From contig CANLVG010000002.1 in the NCBI GenBank assembly GCA_947494565.1, forward strand, positions 1-64,000: DNA of 64,000 nucleotides, read 5' to 3'. Under the pieces are notes generated by a model. That model saw only the letters and a list, made by a program, of their open reading frames with translations. It had not been told where the DNA came from and searched no databases. Position 1 is the stretch's first letter, and each line of letters starts with the position of its first letter. Of this stretch, positions 43,623 through 52,370 are shown piece after piece. This DNA comes from an uncultured Flavobacteriaceae bacterium. Lineage in GTDB: Bacteria > Bacteroidota > Bacteroidia > Flavobacteriales > Flavobacteriaceae. The translations under genes were made by a program, and so were the position numbers.

Positions 43623-43937
43623 ATGGAATTCAATCTTGCGGAAAAACTGGCAATCATCAGAATGATCGATTCGGTCATCATCGTCGATGATGTTATCCAT
43701 GAAGGAGAAATCAGCTTGTTCAAGCAATTGATTCACTATATTGGCTTTGAAGATAACTTTCTATTTCATGCCAAAAATCTAGATTTTCAAGAAGCATTAT
43801 TGATGTTGAAGGAAATGTGCCCGGAGAAAAAGAAGGCTCTGGGTGAGATTTTACAAGAGGTCTCCGAAGCTGACGGATTTGTGCATCAAAAGGAAATCTT
43901 GCTCATAGAAAATATCATGTCCTCCATCGGGGTTTAA
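43623..43937 (+). CDS. TerB-like protein, paralogue 2
   Basis: A 104-residue helical protein: LAEKLAIIRMIDSVIIVDDVIHEGEISLFKQL ... EVSEADGFVHQKEILLIENI. It matches paralogue 1 segment by segment, notably AEKLA...IDSVI and EV..ADG.VH.KE..LI.NI. Function is unknown. The 67-bp gap between the two genes holds no terminator. A further, more divergent TerB protein lies at 30.3 kb. Confidence 0.75.
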   Translation: MEFNLAEKLAIIRMIDSVIIVDDVIHEGEISLFKQLIHYIGFEDNFLFHAKNLDFQEALLMLKEMCPEKKKALGEILQEVSEADGFVHQKEILLIENIMSSIGV

Positions 43938-44056
43938 GCTACCTCCTAAAAACACTACACCAAATCCTCTGATTTCCCTGCACTAGTTGTATTTAAGTAA
44001 TTGCACCGTGAAACGGTTTCCCATTATGAATACGACAACAGGCACCAAAGACGTCA

Positions 44057-44088
44057 TTGCGTAAACCCATTGGAAAATGGTAATTTTG
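44057..44088 (+). promoter_or_regulatory. Promoter of the thioredoxin-like gene
   Basis: TTG at 44057-44059 and TAATTTTG at 44081-44088, spacer 21 bp, 27 bp before ATG 44115. It falls inside the longer frame that begins at 44001, so that extension is not coding. Confidence 0.6.
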
Positions 44089-44114
44089 GTGTGGTTATTG
44101 CCCAATACAACGAT

Positions 44115-45440
44115 ATGAGAAGCTTTCTATTGATTCTAGTTCTGTCAATCAGCGCCACGCTAGGGGCGCAACATACCATTTCAGGTACCTTTTCCCCAGC
44201 CGAAGACTACACTTGGTTGATTGCATACCATTTAAAACCGGGTGCTCAAGACTATGTTGCGGATGGACCTATAAAGGAGGGCAAATTTGAATTGAGCTTT
44301 GCCGAGAATAGTCCGGCAGGCACCTACCGCCTGGTTTACGCAATTCCGCAAGAGGAATACAATTTTGATGTTTTTTTTACAGGAAAAGAGGATGTGGCAC
44401 TCCATTTTGACTCTGACAAGGGCCTTACATTTACGGCTTCAAACGAAAACATAGTGTTCAACAACTATTTAAGTAGAATCCAGGAAGCGGAGCATCGCCT
44501 GATTTCGTATTATACCAGTGGTTCTGTAGAAAAAGACGAATTCGAGACCATTGTCGAGGACCTTCACACGGTTCAAAATTCGTTTGTGGAAAAATCCGCT
44601 AATTTGAATGTCAGTACGTTCATAAAAGCCAACCGACCCTATATTCCCTCGGAATACGAAACGGCCAATCAATACGTGAACAACAGAAAGGCCCATTACT
44701 TCGACGCTTTGAACCTTGCCGATCCCGCTCTTCAGGCTTCTGGGTTTTTGACGGAAAAACTGCTCAATTACGTTTTTACCGCGCTACCTCCAGAACCTAT
44801 GAAACCCGAGGAGAGCGAAGCCCTTATGATGGAGAATCTGAAAACCATTATTCAAAAATTGGAAGGTGTTTCCAATGCCTATCAATTCAATTTGCTCTAC
44901 AGCATATGGAGCGAGGCATCCGCCAAGAAGCTTCCGTTACTTTCAGATTATGTGTATCAAGACTATTTAAAATCGATCGCAAGCACCCCGGCGCATCAAG
45001 AATTGGTTGCGGCCATTGAACTAGAGAAAAGAATACAGCTAGGAGCAACGGCTCCTGAAATCGTTTGGAAAAAAGATGGAACACTCCAAAGTTTAAGTGA
45101 ACTCGAAGGTTATGACAATTATGTACTCGTTTTTTGGAGTAGCACTTGCGGCCACTGCCTCAACGAATTACCGGCCTTGCACAAGCGTTTGAAGAAACAT
45201 ACCAATGTTAAAGTATTGGCTGTAGGACTTGAAGACGATGACAAGACGTGGAAAACGGAATCTGCAAAACTCAACAACTTCGATCATGCCATTGCGCTCG
45301 GCAAATGGGATAGCGAATATGCGCTCACCTATGGCATAAACGGCACACCCACCTATTTCATCTTGGATCAGGAAAAACGAATACGCGCCAAACCGGAAAA
45401 CGACAAGGGTGTTGTTGAGTTTTTAGAGAAAGCCCACTAA
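44115..45440 (+). CDS. Periplasmic TlpA-like thioredoxin-family protein
   Basis: A 441-residue exported protein. Signal peptide MRSFLLILVLSISATLGAQ, an N-terminal DUF4369-like beta domain (about 20-120), a helical linker, and a C-terminal TlpA/AhpC thioredoxin domain with the redox motif Cys-Gly-His-Cys in FWSSTCGHCLNELPALHK and the cis-Pro in GINGTPTYFILD. It is likely to reduce or exchange disulfides in the periplasm. ATG 44115 is chosen from the promoter and signal peptide. Confidence 0.9.
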   Translation: MRSFLLILVLSISATLGAQHTISGTFSPAEDYTWLIAYHLKPGAQDYVADGPIKEGKFELSFAENSPAGTYRLVYAIPQEEYNFDVFFTGKEDVALHFDSDKGLTFTASNENIVFNNYLSRIQEAEHRLISYYTSGSVEKDEFETIVEDLHTVQNSFVEKSANLNVSTFIKANRPYIPSEYETANQYVNNRKAHYFDALNLADPALQASGFLTEKLLNYVFTALPPEPMKPEESEALMMENLKTIIQKLEGVSNAYQFNLLYSIWSEASAKKLPLLSDYVYQDYLKSIASTPAHQELVAAIELEKRIQLGATAPEIVWKKDGTLQSLSELEGYDNYVLVFWSSTCGHCLNELPALHKRLKKHTNVKVLAVGLEDDDKTWKTESAKLNNFDHAIALGKWDSEYALTYGINGTPTYFILDQEKRIRAKPENDKGVVEFLEKAH

Positions 45441-45449
45441 GCCCAGCTA

Positions 45450-46109
45450 CTACAAGGTCTTCAAATCCTTGATGGTCTTAAACGCGATATCTACCTGATC
45501 ATCATTGACCAGAATGGTAAATTCATTGGTAGTTGAAATCACTTCGTACAAAACGATACCTTCCCAAGCCAAGCGCTGGAAAATAAAGTAATATATCCCA
45601 GGTACCGATACATTTTCTGCAGGTAATTTGACGGTAATCGAAGAAAGTTCTTCCGCCTTCTGGGTACACTTCTCCGCCTTGAACAATCCTTCTACCGTAT
45701 CATCCATAATATTCGAGATCACGATATTGATTTCATTTACACCTCGAGAAGAAGTGTAAAACACGTCTTGGTTCTGATTGACCTCTTCCAACAGTTTGGC
45801 CTGCTGTGATAGTATCGTATCAGAAGCCAAAAATGTATAATCGGTCAATGAAGATCGTACGGTAATCTCTCCGATATTCTTTAAGACCTTGATAATCTTA
45901 TGGGTCGCCCGAAACTCCAGGTCATCGGAAAGACGTTTTAGGGCCATCACAATGGCACCATTGCGAATATCTTTCCCGAGCTCGTCCTCGATTTCAGATT
46001 TAACGATTCTTGATAATGACGTAAGGTTGATGATGCCTTGTGCCAACGCGCTTTGTAAAAACGGCTTTTTTTTGATGTACTGCTCTACAACAGAAGAAAT
46101 AGTTTTCAT
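45450..46109 (-). CDS. ACT-domain-like protein of unknown role
   Basis: A 219-residue protein. Residues 1-100 are helical and basic, with a winged-helix-like part (IINLTSLSRIVKSEIEDELGKDIRNGAIVMALKRLSDD, positions about 26-63). The C-terminal half looks like one or two ACT folds, the second being GIYYFIFQRLAWEGIVLYEVIST..EFTILVND. This suggests ligand-responsive regulation, perhaps by an amino acid. I know no characterised member. A 9-bp inverted repeat lies 31-56 bp upstream of its ATG. Confidence 0.7.
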   Translation of the reverse strand: MKTISSVVEQYIKKKPFLQSALAQGIINLTSLSRIVKSEIEDELGKDIRNGAIVMALKRLSDDLEFRATHKIIKVLKNIGEITVRSSLTDYTFLASDTILSQQAKLLEEVNQNQDVFYTSSRGVNEINIVISNIMDDTVEGLFKAEKCTQKAEELSSITVKLPAENVSVPGIYYFIFQRLAWEGIVLYEVISTTNEFTILVNDDQVDIAFKTIKDLKTL

Positions 46110-46139
46110 GATTGGTTGATTGATTAAATGCTAAAATAA

Positions 46140-46165
46140 CAATTTGTTACAAATAAAACAAATTG
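46140..46165. promoter_or_regulatory. Inverted repeat upstream of the ACT-like gene
   Basis: CAATTTGTT (46140-46148) and AACAAATTG (46157-46165), perfect 9-bp arms with an 8-nt spacer, between the ACT-like gene start and the yraN stop. It may be an operator or part of a weak terminator. Confidence 0.4.
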
Positions 46166-46203
46166 TACTAAAAATACATTTCACTGGTATGGCGCCACAC
46201 GAC

Positions 46204-46563
46204 TCAGAAATGGTAAAAAGCGCTTTCCAAGTGTTCTATTTTAAAGGTTTTCTTGTTCTTCAATATCGTAATGATATCAAAGCGCACCTCCACATCAAGT
46301 TCATTGGAAGTGACATACGCATCGGCTCCCATCACCAAGAGCTTGATTTTTTTCGGTGTTATGGTATCCGCTATTGGAATTATTTGGTCGTTACTTCGCG
46401 CACGAACCTCAACAATTGCCAAGATATTATCCTTTTCGGCAATGATATCGATTTCGGATTTCAGATAGCGATAATTTCTATTCAAGATGACATAGCCCTT
46501 TTGAATCAAAAAGTCGACTGCAAGCTGCTCTCCTTCCTTTCCGAATTCGTTATGTTTTGCCAT
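46204..46563 (-). CDS. YraN/UPF0102 family protein
   Basis: A 119-residue protein of UPF0102, an endonuclease-like fold: GKEGEQLAVDFLIQKGYVILNRNYRYLKSEIDIIAEKDN ... IVEVRAR (motif EIDII and VEVR). The Glu/Asp and Val-Glu-Val-Arg positions correspond to the restriction-endonuclease-like catalytic core. Its role is uncertain. The 216-bp gap to the DUF1800 gene holds no promoter I can support. Confidence 0.93.
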   Translation of the reverse strand: MAKHNEFGKEGEQLAVDFLIQKGYVILNRNYRYLKSEIDIIAEKDNILAIVEVRARSNDQIIPIADTITPKKIKLLVMGADAYVTSNELDVEVRFDIITILKNKKTFKIEHLESAFYHF

Positions 46564-46779
46564 TATTAAAATCTTAAATATTCAGAAAAAGTGCATTTCA
46601 TCGAAAATACACGTCGTTAAACGTCTGATTTAACCGTATTACCGTACATTTTTAGGTAGTACAACGAATATATACATATTTCAATACTACCAACCAATCT
46701 GAGCACGTTATTAAATTTAACCACGTGAATAGTCGCCCCAAGCACTGTGAACGAAAACTTACTAACGCCCCTTTTGCTT

Positions 46780-48285
46780 ATGGAATATTTCGTTAATTGT
46801 AATACTTCTACTCTTGCGCCTTACGCCAATGCTTTGTCAAAAGAACAAGTGGAACACCTTTATCGTAGGTTAGGTTTTAGCGCATCGGTTCAACTTGTAA
46901 ACAGTCAAATTGGTCAAAATGCCGGCCAATTGGTAGACAGCCTGATCAATCAGGCCCAAAATTTACCACCCATTGCTGCACCGGTTTGGGCAACATGGAA
47001 CAACAGCAACTATCCTGAGGATGAAGACGCTAGAAGAACTTTGATGAGAACCCAGCGTTCGGAATTCAGTTTGACGTACACCAACTCTATGTTGAACAAT
47101 ACACTTCGAGATCGGTTGAGCTTCTTCTGGAGCAATCATTTTGTGACCGAATTGGATGTTTATGAATGTAATGCCTTTCTGTACGAGTACATTAACTGTT
47201 TACAACGTAACGCGCTCGGAAACTTTAGAACCTTCGTCAGCGAAATCGGGTTGACCAATGCAATGCTCTATTATCTAGATGGCGTATTCAACAATGGGAA
47301 CAATCCAAATGAGAACTATAGTCGAGAGCTATACGAACTCTTTACTTTAGGTGATGAAAATGGCTATACGGAAGAAGATATCATTGAAGCGGCAAAGGCT
47401 CTGACCGGGTACGTCGAACGCGGTGAACTGGGTTGCGAAGCTGTACTGTTCAACCCCGAACGCCATGACGCAGGTAGCAAGACCATCATGGGCCAAACCG
47501 GTAATTGGGGGTATGATGATGTTATCGATATCCTTTTTACGCAGCGCTCGAACGAAATTGCTGAATTCATTTCGCGAAAACTCTATGAATTCTTTGTACA
47601 CCCTGATTCAAAAGAAGACTTCATTAACAATACGATTATTTCGGGTATGGCTGCAACCTTTGTCGCCAATAACTTTGAAATCGCCCCAGTATTGGCGCAG
47701 TTATTCAAGAGTGAACACTTTTTCGATGACGACGCCATCGGCGTTATTATAAAGAGTCCGTTCGATCTGTATTTCAACTTTATTAAGGAGACCAATTTCT
47801 CTTATACGGATACCACTATTGAAACCGCTGTCAACTACAGCGATTTATTGGGGCAGACATTGTTCGACCCTGTCGATGTAGCCGGTTGGCAAAGAGACCG
47901 ACAATGGATCAATACGAATTTTATCATTGGACGATGGTTGACCCTACTAGATGTTATCGATGGGTTCTATCAGGCTGATGAGGAGCAATTCAGAACATTT
48001 GCCATGGATGCCGTTGGAGCCGCCAACAGCAATACAAGTAACCCTGAAACGGTAGTACGGGCCATTGTAGAAAAGATAACTCCTAAAGGAATGTATACCG
48101 AGGAAGAATTCAATAACTGTATGTCGGCCTTCAAGATAGATGATATCCCCGAAATCTATTACGGCCCCGATTATATAGATGGCGGACAATCTTTGTGGGT
48201 GTTAAGCATCACCCCTTCAGTACCCAATCAGGTACAGTTGCTTTTAAAGCACCTTTCAAGACAACCAGAATTTCAACTCAAATAA
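46780..48285 (+). CDS. DUF1800 family protein
   Basis: A 501-residue protein starting MEYFVNCNTSTLAPY, a common start in Flavobacteriaceae. Family signatures: HLYRRLGFSAS, RDRLSFFWSNHFVTE, NENYSRELYELFTLG, YTEEDIIEAAKALTGYV, and FDPVDVAGWQRDRQWI. DUF1800 genes nearly always precede a DUF1501 gene, as here, 11 bp apart. The function is unknown. ATG 46780 is preferred over GTG 46747. No signal peptide was seen. Confidence 0.9.
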   Translation: MEYFVNCNTSTLAPYANALSKEQVEHLYRRLGFSASVQLVNSQIGQNAGQLVDSLINQAQNLPPIAAPVWATWNNSNYPEDEDARRTLMRTQRSEFSLTYTNSMLNNTLRDRLSFFWSNHFVTELDVYECNAFLYEYINCLQRNALGNFRTFVSEIGLTNAMLYYLDGVFNNGNNPNENYSRELYELFTLGDENGYTEEDIIEAAKALTGYVERGELGCEAVLFNPERHDAGSKTIMGQTGNWGYDDVIDILFTQRSNEIAEFISRKLYEFFVHPDSKEDFINNTIISGMAATFVANNFEIAPVLAQLFKSEHFFDDDAIGVIIKSPFDLYFNFIKETNFSYTDTTIETAVNYSDLLGQTLFDPVDVAGWQRDRQWINTNFIIGRWLTLLDVIDGFYQADEEQFRTFAMDAVGAANSNTSNPETVVRAIVEKITPKGMYTEEEFNNCMSAFKIDDIPEIYYGPDYIDGGQSLWVLSITPSVPNQVQLLLKHLSRQPEFQLK

Positions 48286-48296
48286 AACCTACTACT

Positions 48297-50015
48297 ATGT
48301 GCGATTCCCATAACGACGATTTATCACCTTATAAAGGCCTTGAACATGAAGGCCACGATACCGAACACAAGCAATGGAGCCGACGATCTTTTATGCAGGC
48401 CCTAGGTATAGCGGGATCAGGTTCTATGATGTTGGGCAGCAATATGCTGACTGCTTCAGCTGCGTCTCCACTTACAAGTGCTATAGCTGCGGCGGAGACC
48501 GATAATATCTTGATTCTTATAAGACTATCTGGCGGTAATGACGGTCTAAGTACCGTTATACCCATTGAGCAATACGATTCATATGCCAATGCCCGGCCCA
48601 ATATCTATATTCCCGAAAGTAAGATACTGAAACTCACTGATGAGTTTGGGATACCTTCTTATATGAACGCGGTACAGCCGATGTGGGCGGAAGGCCAATT
48701 CAAAGCGGTACATGGCGTTGGTTACGAAGGACAGAGTCTTTCGCACTTTACAGGTTCCGATATTTTTGCCAATACCGATTTGGAAACCACGGGGTTTTCC
48801 GGTTTGAACACCGGATGGATGGGTCGTCACTTCGAGCATCTATATCCTGATTATTTATCAGATTTTCCAGGAAGCCGCCCTGAAGGGCCTGCTGCCATTC
48901 AAATAGGAAACTACGGTAGTCTAGTTTTTGAAGGGGAAGAAACCAATTATGCCTTTGTCACTAACAACGTAGACCAATTGGAGCAGATTGCCGAAACAGG
49001 CCTTCAATATTCGGTAGATGAAGTAGATGACACTTGTATGTACGGTGATCAGATCAAGTTTCTTCGAGGAGTTTCGAACGTGACCAACGAGTATGCCGGA
49101 AAAATTCATGAAGCCTATATGAGAGGCTCGAATCAAGTAGAATATCAAGACAACTATTTTGCCCGTCAAATGGCCCTTTTGGCCCGTTTGATCAAAGGTA
49201 ATCTAGGCACAAAGGTGTATATGATTTCAATGGGCGGTTTTGACACACATGGAAACCAGCCTTTGAATCATGCCCGATTGATGACAAATTTGTCTGTTGC
49301 CATCGATAATTTTTACGATGATGTTGCCTTCACGCAACAAGATGATAAAATATTGAGTATGACCTTTTCAGAATTCGGAAGACGTATCTTCGAGAATGGA
49401 TCCAACGGTACGGATCATGGTAAGGCCGCTCCGACCTTATTCTTTGGTTCAGGACTGAACGGAAGTGCTTTTGTAGGTGAACATCCTACCTTGGACAATC
49501 CTGATGGGAGAGGAAATCTTGAATATACCATGGATTTCCGTGACCTCTATGCCACAGTCTTGGCAGAATGGTTATGTGTTGATATTCCTTTGGTGGAACA
49601 GCATTTACTAGATCATCCGTATGCTCCGGTAAACCTAGGGTTCAATTGTAGTGGAATCGACTTCCCCGACATTGTATATAGCGACGGGGAACCGACGATA
49701 CCCGGTTCTGAAGATCCGGTAGACCCTACACCTTATGATCCTTCCTTATTGGACGCTATCGTACACAAGCCCTTTTATCCAACGGATCAAGCACCTCATA
49801 TTTACTTGGAGATGCCGTTTAGCGCTCATGTCGATATTAAATTGTTCAATATTCTAGGACAACAGGTAGGTACGGTCTACAATGAGATGATGATGGAAGG
49901 TTCGGTCGAACTGAACATTCGAGAACGTATGCCGCAGCACTTATCCGCAGGTAAATACATTTATCGCATCGACGTACAAAACCAAAAAATGGCCAAATCG
50001 GTCATGGTGGCCTAA
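48297..50015 (+). CDS. DUF1501 protein with Tat signal and T9SS sorting tail
   Basis: A 572-residue protein. Residues 28-33 are SRRSFM, a twin-arginine signal (SRRSFMQALGIAGSG), unusual after a 27-residue polar lead. The DUF1501 sulfatase-like body has ILIRLSGGNDGLSTVIP, SHFTGSDIF, MISMGGFDTHGNQ and TFSEFGRRIFENGSNGTDHGKAAPTLFFG (positions about 355-385), with several His and Asp residues for metal binding. The C-terminal 80 residues (DIKLFNILGQQVG ... HLSAGKYIYRID) form a type A T9SS tail. It forms a pair with DUF1800. Confidence 0.9.
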   Translation: MCDSHNDDLSPYKGLEHEGHDTEHKQWSRRSFMQALGIAGSGSMMLGSNMLTASAASPLTSAIAAAETDNILILIRLSGGNDGLSTVIPIEQYDSYANARPNIYIPESKILKLTDEFGIPSYMNAVQPMWAEGQFKAVHGVGYEGQSLSHFTGSDIFANTDLETTGFSGLNTGWMGRHFEHLYPDYLSDFPGSRPEGPAAIQIGNYGSLVFEGEETNYAFVTNNVDQLEQIAETGLQYSVDEVDDTCMYGDQIKFLRGVSNVTNEYAGKIHEAYMRGSNQVEYQDNYFARQMALLARLIKGNLGTKVYMISMGGFDTHGNQPLNHARLMTNLSVAIDNFYDDVAFTQQDDKILSMTFSEFGRRIFENGSNGTDHGKAAPTLFFGSGLNGSAFVGEHPTLDNPDGRGNLEYTMDFRDLYATVLAEWLCVDIPLVEQHLLDHPYAPVNLGFNCSGIDFPDIVYSDGEPTIPGSEDPVDPTPYDPSLLDAIVHKPFYPTDQAPHIYLEMPFSAHVDIKLFNILGQQVGTVYNEMMMEGSVELNIRERMPQHLSAGKYIYRIDVQNQKMAKSVMVA

Positions 50016-50079
50016 GCCACCTGTTTAAGAGTTAAGATTTATAAGGCTTTTGTCCCCTAAATCTAACCCCCACTCTAGT

Positions 50080-50127
50080 AAAGCCTTCGCACTCGTGCCC
50101 CGAGTAATAGCGGAGGCTTTCTTTTTT
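50080..50127 (+). terminator. Terminator after the DUF1501 gene
   Basis: An outer 11-bp stem (AAAGCCTTCGC with GCGGAGGCTTT, one G-T pair) holding an inner ACTCG/CGAGT hairpin, followed by a run of six T. Confidence 0.75.
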
Positions 50128-50160
50128 AGGTATTTCGGAATGCCTCCCCATAAAAATCTT

Positions 50161-50168
50161 TATTTTTG
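50161..50168 (+). promoter_or_regulatory. -7 element for metG
   Basis: TATTTTTG, a perfect TAnnTTTG, 18 bp before ATG 50187. It overlaps TTG 50166 and so rules out that start. No clear -33 TTG. Confidence 0.5.
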
Positions 50169-50186
50169 AGCCCAAATTTGCTCTCA

Positions 50187-52268
50187 ATGGCCCAACATTC
50201 GAATTCTCCGGCACGCTATACCATTACCGCGGCCCTACCCTACACCAACGGACCCATTCATATCGGTCATCTGGCAGGTGTATATGTACCTGCGGATATC
50301 TATGCCCGCTATCTGCGAATGAGAGGAAAAGACGTCGCTTTCGTTTGCGGAAGCGATGAACATGGTGTCGCCATTTCCATGAAAGCTAAAAAAGAAGGGG
50401 TAACACCTAAAGCGATTATCGATAAATACGACGGAATCATTCGACAGTCTTTTCAAGATTTCGGAATAACTTTCGATAATTATTCGCGTACTTCACGAGA
50501 AATCCATCATAAAACAGCCGGTGACTTTTTTAAAAGATTGAACGATCAAGGTGATTTTATCGAAGAGGTCACGGCCCAATTATATGATGAAGAAGCCCAA
50601 CAGTTTTTGGCAGACCGATTTGTAATCGGTACTTGTCCGAATTGTGGACATGAAGAAGCCTACGGAGATCAATGTGAAAACTGCGGGACTTCTTTAAACG
50701 CCACGGACCTCATCAATCCGAAATCGACCATTACCGGTACCAAACCCACCACAAAAGAAACCAAGCACTGGTTTTTACCTTTGGACAAACACGAAGATTT
50801 CCTAAAGGAATGGATTTTGGAAGGACATAAATCGGACTGGAAACCCAATGTTTACGGACAATGCAAAAGTTGGATCGACGACGGATTGAGACCACGTGCC
50901 GTAACCCGTGATTTGGACTGGGGTATTCCAGTTCCTGTTAAAGGCGGTGAAGGGAAAGTATTGTACGTATGGTTTGATGCTCCGATAGGCTATATCTCAT
51001 CCACCAAGGAATGGGCCGAACGCGAAGGCAAGGACTGGGAACCGTACTGGAAATCGGATGACACCAAACTGGTCCATTTTATCGGCAAAGACAATATCGT
51101 ATTCCATTGTATCATTTTCCCTTCGATTCTCAAGGCCCATGGAGATTATATCCTCCCTGAAAATGTGCCGGCAAATGAATTTCTGAATTTGGAAGGCAAC
51201 AAACTCTCCACCTCGAAAAATTGGGCAGTTTGGCTACATGAATATCTTGAGGAATTTCCAGACATGCAAGATGTCTTACGGTATACCTTGACCGCGAATG
51301 CGCCAGAGACCAAGGACAACGATTTCACCTGGAAGGACTTTCAGGCCAGAAACAACAACGAACTGGTCGCGATCTTCGGAAACTTCATCAATAGGGTCGT
51401 CGTACTGACCAATAAATATTATGATGGAGTTGTTCCAAGTCCTTTGCCATTCTCCTCAATCGATACGGAAACACTTGAGCAACTACAAAAATATCCCGAA
51501 ATCATATCCCGATCCATAGAACGCTATCGTTTCAGGGAAGCTGGGCAAGAGCTCATGAACCTGGCTCGTTTAGGCAATAAGTACCTGGCCGATGAAGAAC
51601 CTTGGAAAGTTATCAAGCAAGATGAAGAACGCGTGAAGACCATTATGTTCGTCGCACTTCAAATCGCCACGGGATTAGCGGTTTTGAGCGAACCTTTTTT
51701 ACCCTTTACAAGTACGAAGCTCAAATCAATTCTAAATGTCGCGCTAAGCGAAGTCGAAGGGCTTGGCTGGAATGATGTTGAAGAGAAGGAAACCCTCCTA
51801 TCATCAGGTCATCAAATCAACAAAGGGGAATTGCTCTTTAGAAAAATAGAAGACAAAGAAATACAGGCGCAACTGGATAAATTAGAGGCCACCAAGAAAA
51901 TCAACGAAAACGCAAACAAAGCACTGATGCCACAAAAAGATACGATTACCTTTGACGACTTCACCAAATTGGATATGCGCGTAGGCACTATAGTCGAAGC
52001 GGAAAAAATGGCCAAGACCAAAAAACTCATGGTCTTAAAAGTGGACACGGGTCTTGATGTCAGAACCATAGTTTCCGGTATTGCAGAGAGTTTTTCCGCA
52101 GCGGAAATTATTGGCAAAAAAGTAACCGTGCTCATCAATCTTGCACCTAGGGCCTTGCGTGGTGTTGAAAGCGAGGGCATGATCTTGATGACCGAGAATA
52201 CCGATGGCAAGTTGGTTTTTGTGAATCCTGATGAAGATGCCGTTGGCAATGGGGAGGGCATAAACTAG
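50187..52268 (+). CDS. metG: Methionyl-tRNA synthetase
   Basis: A 693-residue class I synthetase. The HIGH motif is [14 protein letters not shown]; the zinc site is [18 protein letters not shown] (two CxxC); the KMSKS-like motif is NKLSTSKNW; the anticodon-binding domain follows, and residues from about 585 form the C-terminal tRNA-binding (EMAP-like) domain [19 protein letters not shown]. At about residues 520-527 the segment ALSEVEG is encoded by a short palindromic element, apparently an insertion. The ATG start follows a TAnnTTTG box. Confidence 0.97.
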   Translation: MAQHSNSPARYTITAALPYTNGPIHIGHLAGVYVPADIYARYLRMRGKDVAFVCGSDEHGVAISMKAKKEGVTPKAIIDKYDGIIRQSFQDFGITFDNYSRTSREIHHKTAGDFFKRLNDQGDFIEEVTAQLYDEEAQQFLADRFVIGTCPNCGHEEAYGDQCENCGTSLNATDLINPKSTITGTKPTTKETKHWFLPLDKHEDFLKEWILEGHKSDWKPNVYGQCKSWIDDGLRPRAVTRDLDWGIPVPVKGGEGKVLYVWFDAPIGYISSTKEWAEREGKDWEPYWKSDDTKLVHFIGKDNIVFHCIIFPSILKAHGDYILPENVPANEFLNLEGNKLSTSKNWAVWLHEYLEEFPDMQDVLRYTLTANAPETKDNDFTWKDFQARNNNELVAIFGNFINRVVVLTNKYYDGVVPSPLPFSSIDTETLEQLQKYPEIISRSIERYRFREAGQELMNLARLGNKYLADEEPWKVIKQDEERVKTIMFVALQIATGLAVLSEPFLPFTSTKLKSILNVALSEVEGLGWNDVEEKETLLSSGHQINKGELLFRKIEDKEIQAQLDKLEATKKINENANKALMPQKDTITFDDFTKLDMRVGTIVEAEKMAKTKKLMVLKVDTGLDVRTIVSGIAESFSAAEIIGKKVTVLINLAPRALRGVESEGMILMTENTDGKLVFVNPDEDAVGNGEGIN
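51742..51763 (+). repeat. Palindromic repeat inserted in the metG coding sequence
   Basis: GCGCTAAGCGAAGTCGAAG and the three following bases GGC. The core resembles the element in the prs-rplY spacer at 4423-4444. In the reading frame it gives ALSEVEG, at the linker between the anticodon domain and the C-terminal part. Confidence 0.55.
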
Positions 52269-52370
52269 TTTTCCACTGTACTTGTGTACTAATAGTGTCC
52301 TGAGTTCTATTAAAACTCACGACATGATAAGGCGTGTACCCCGCTCCCTAGGATAAAATCATACGACAGA

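Noticed and set aside
46144-46569. A 141-codon plus-strand frame
   Set aside because: Antisense to yraN, which carries the full UPF0102 motif set.
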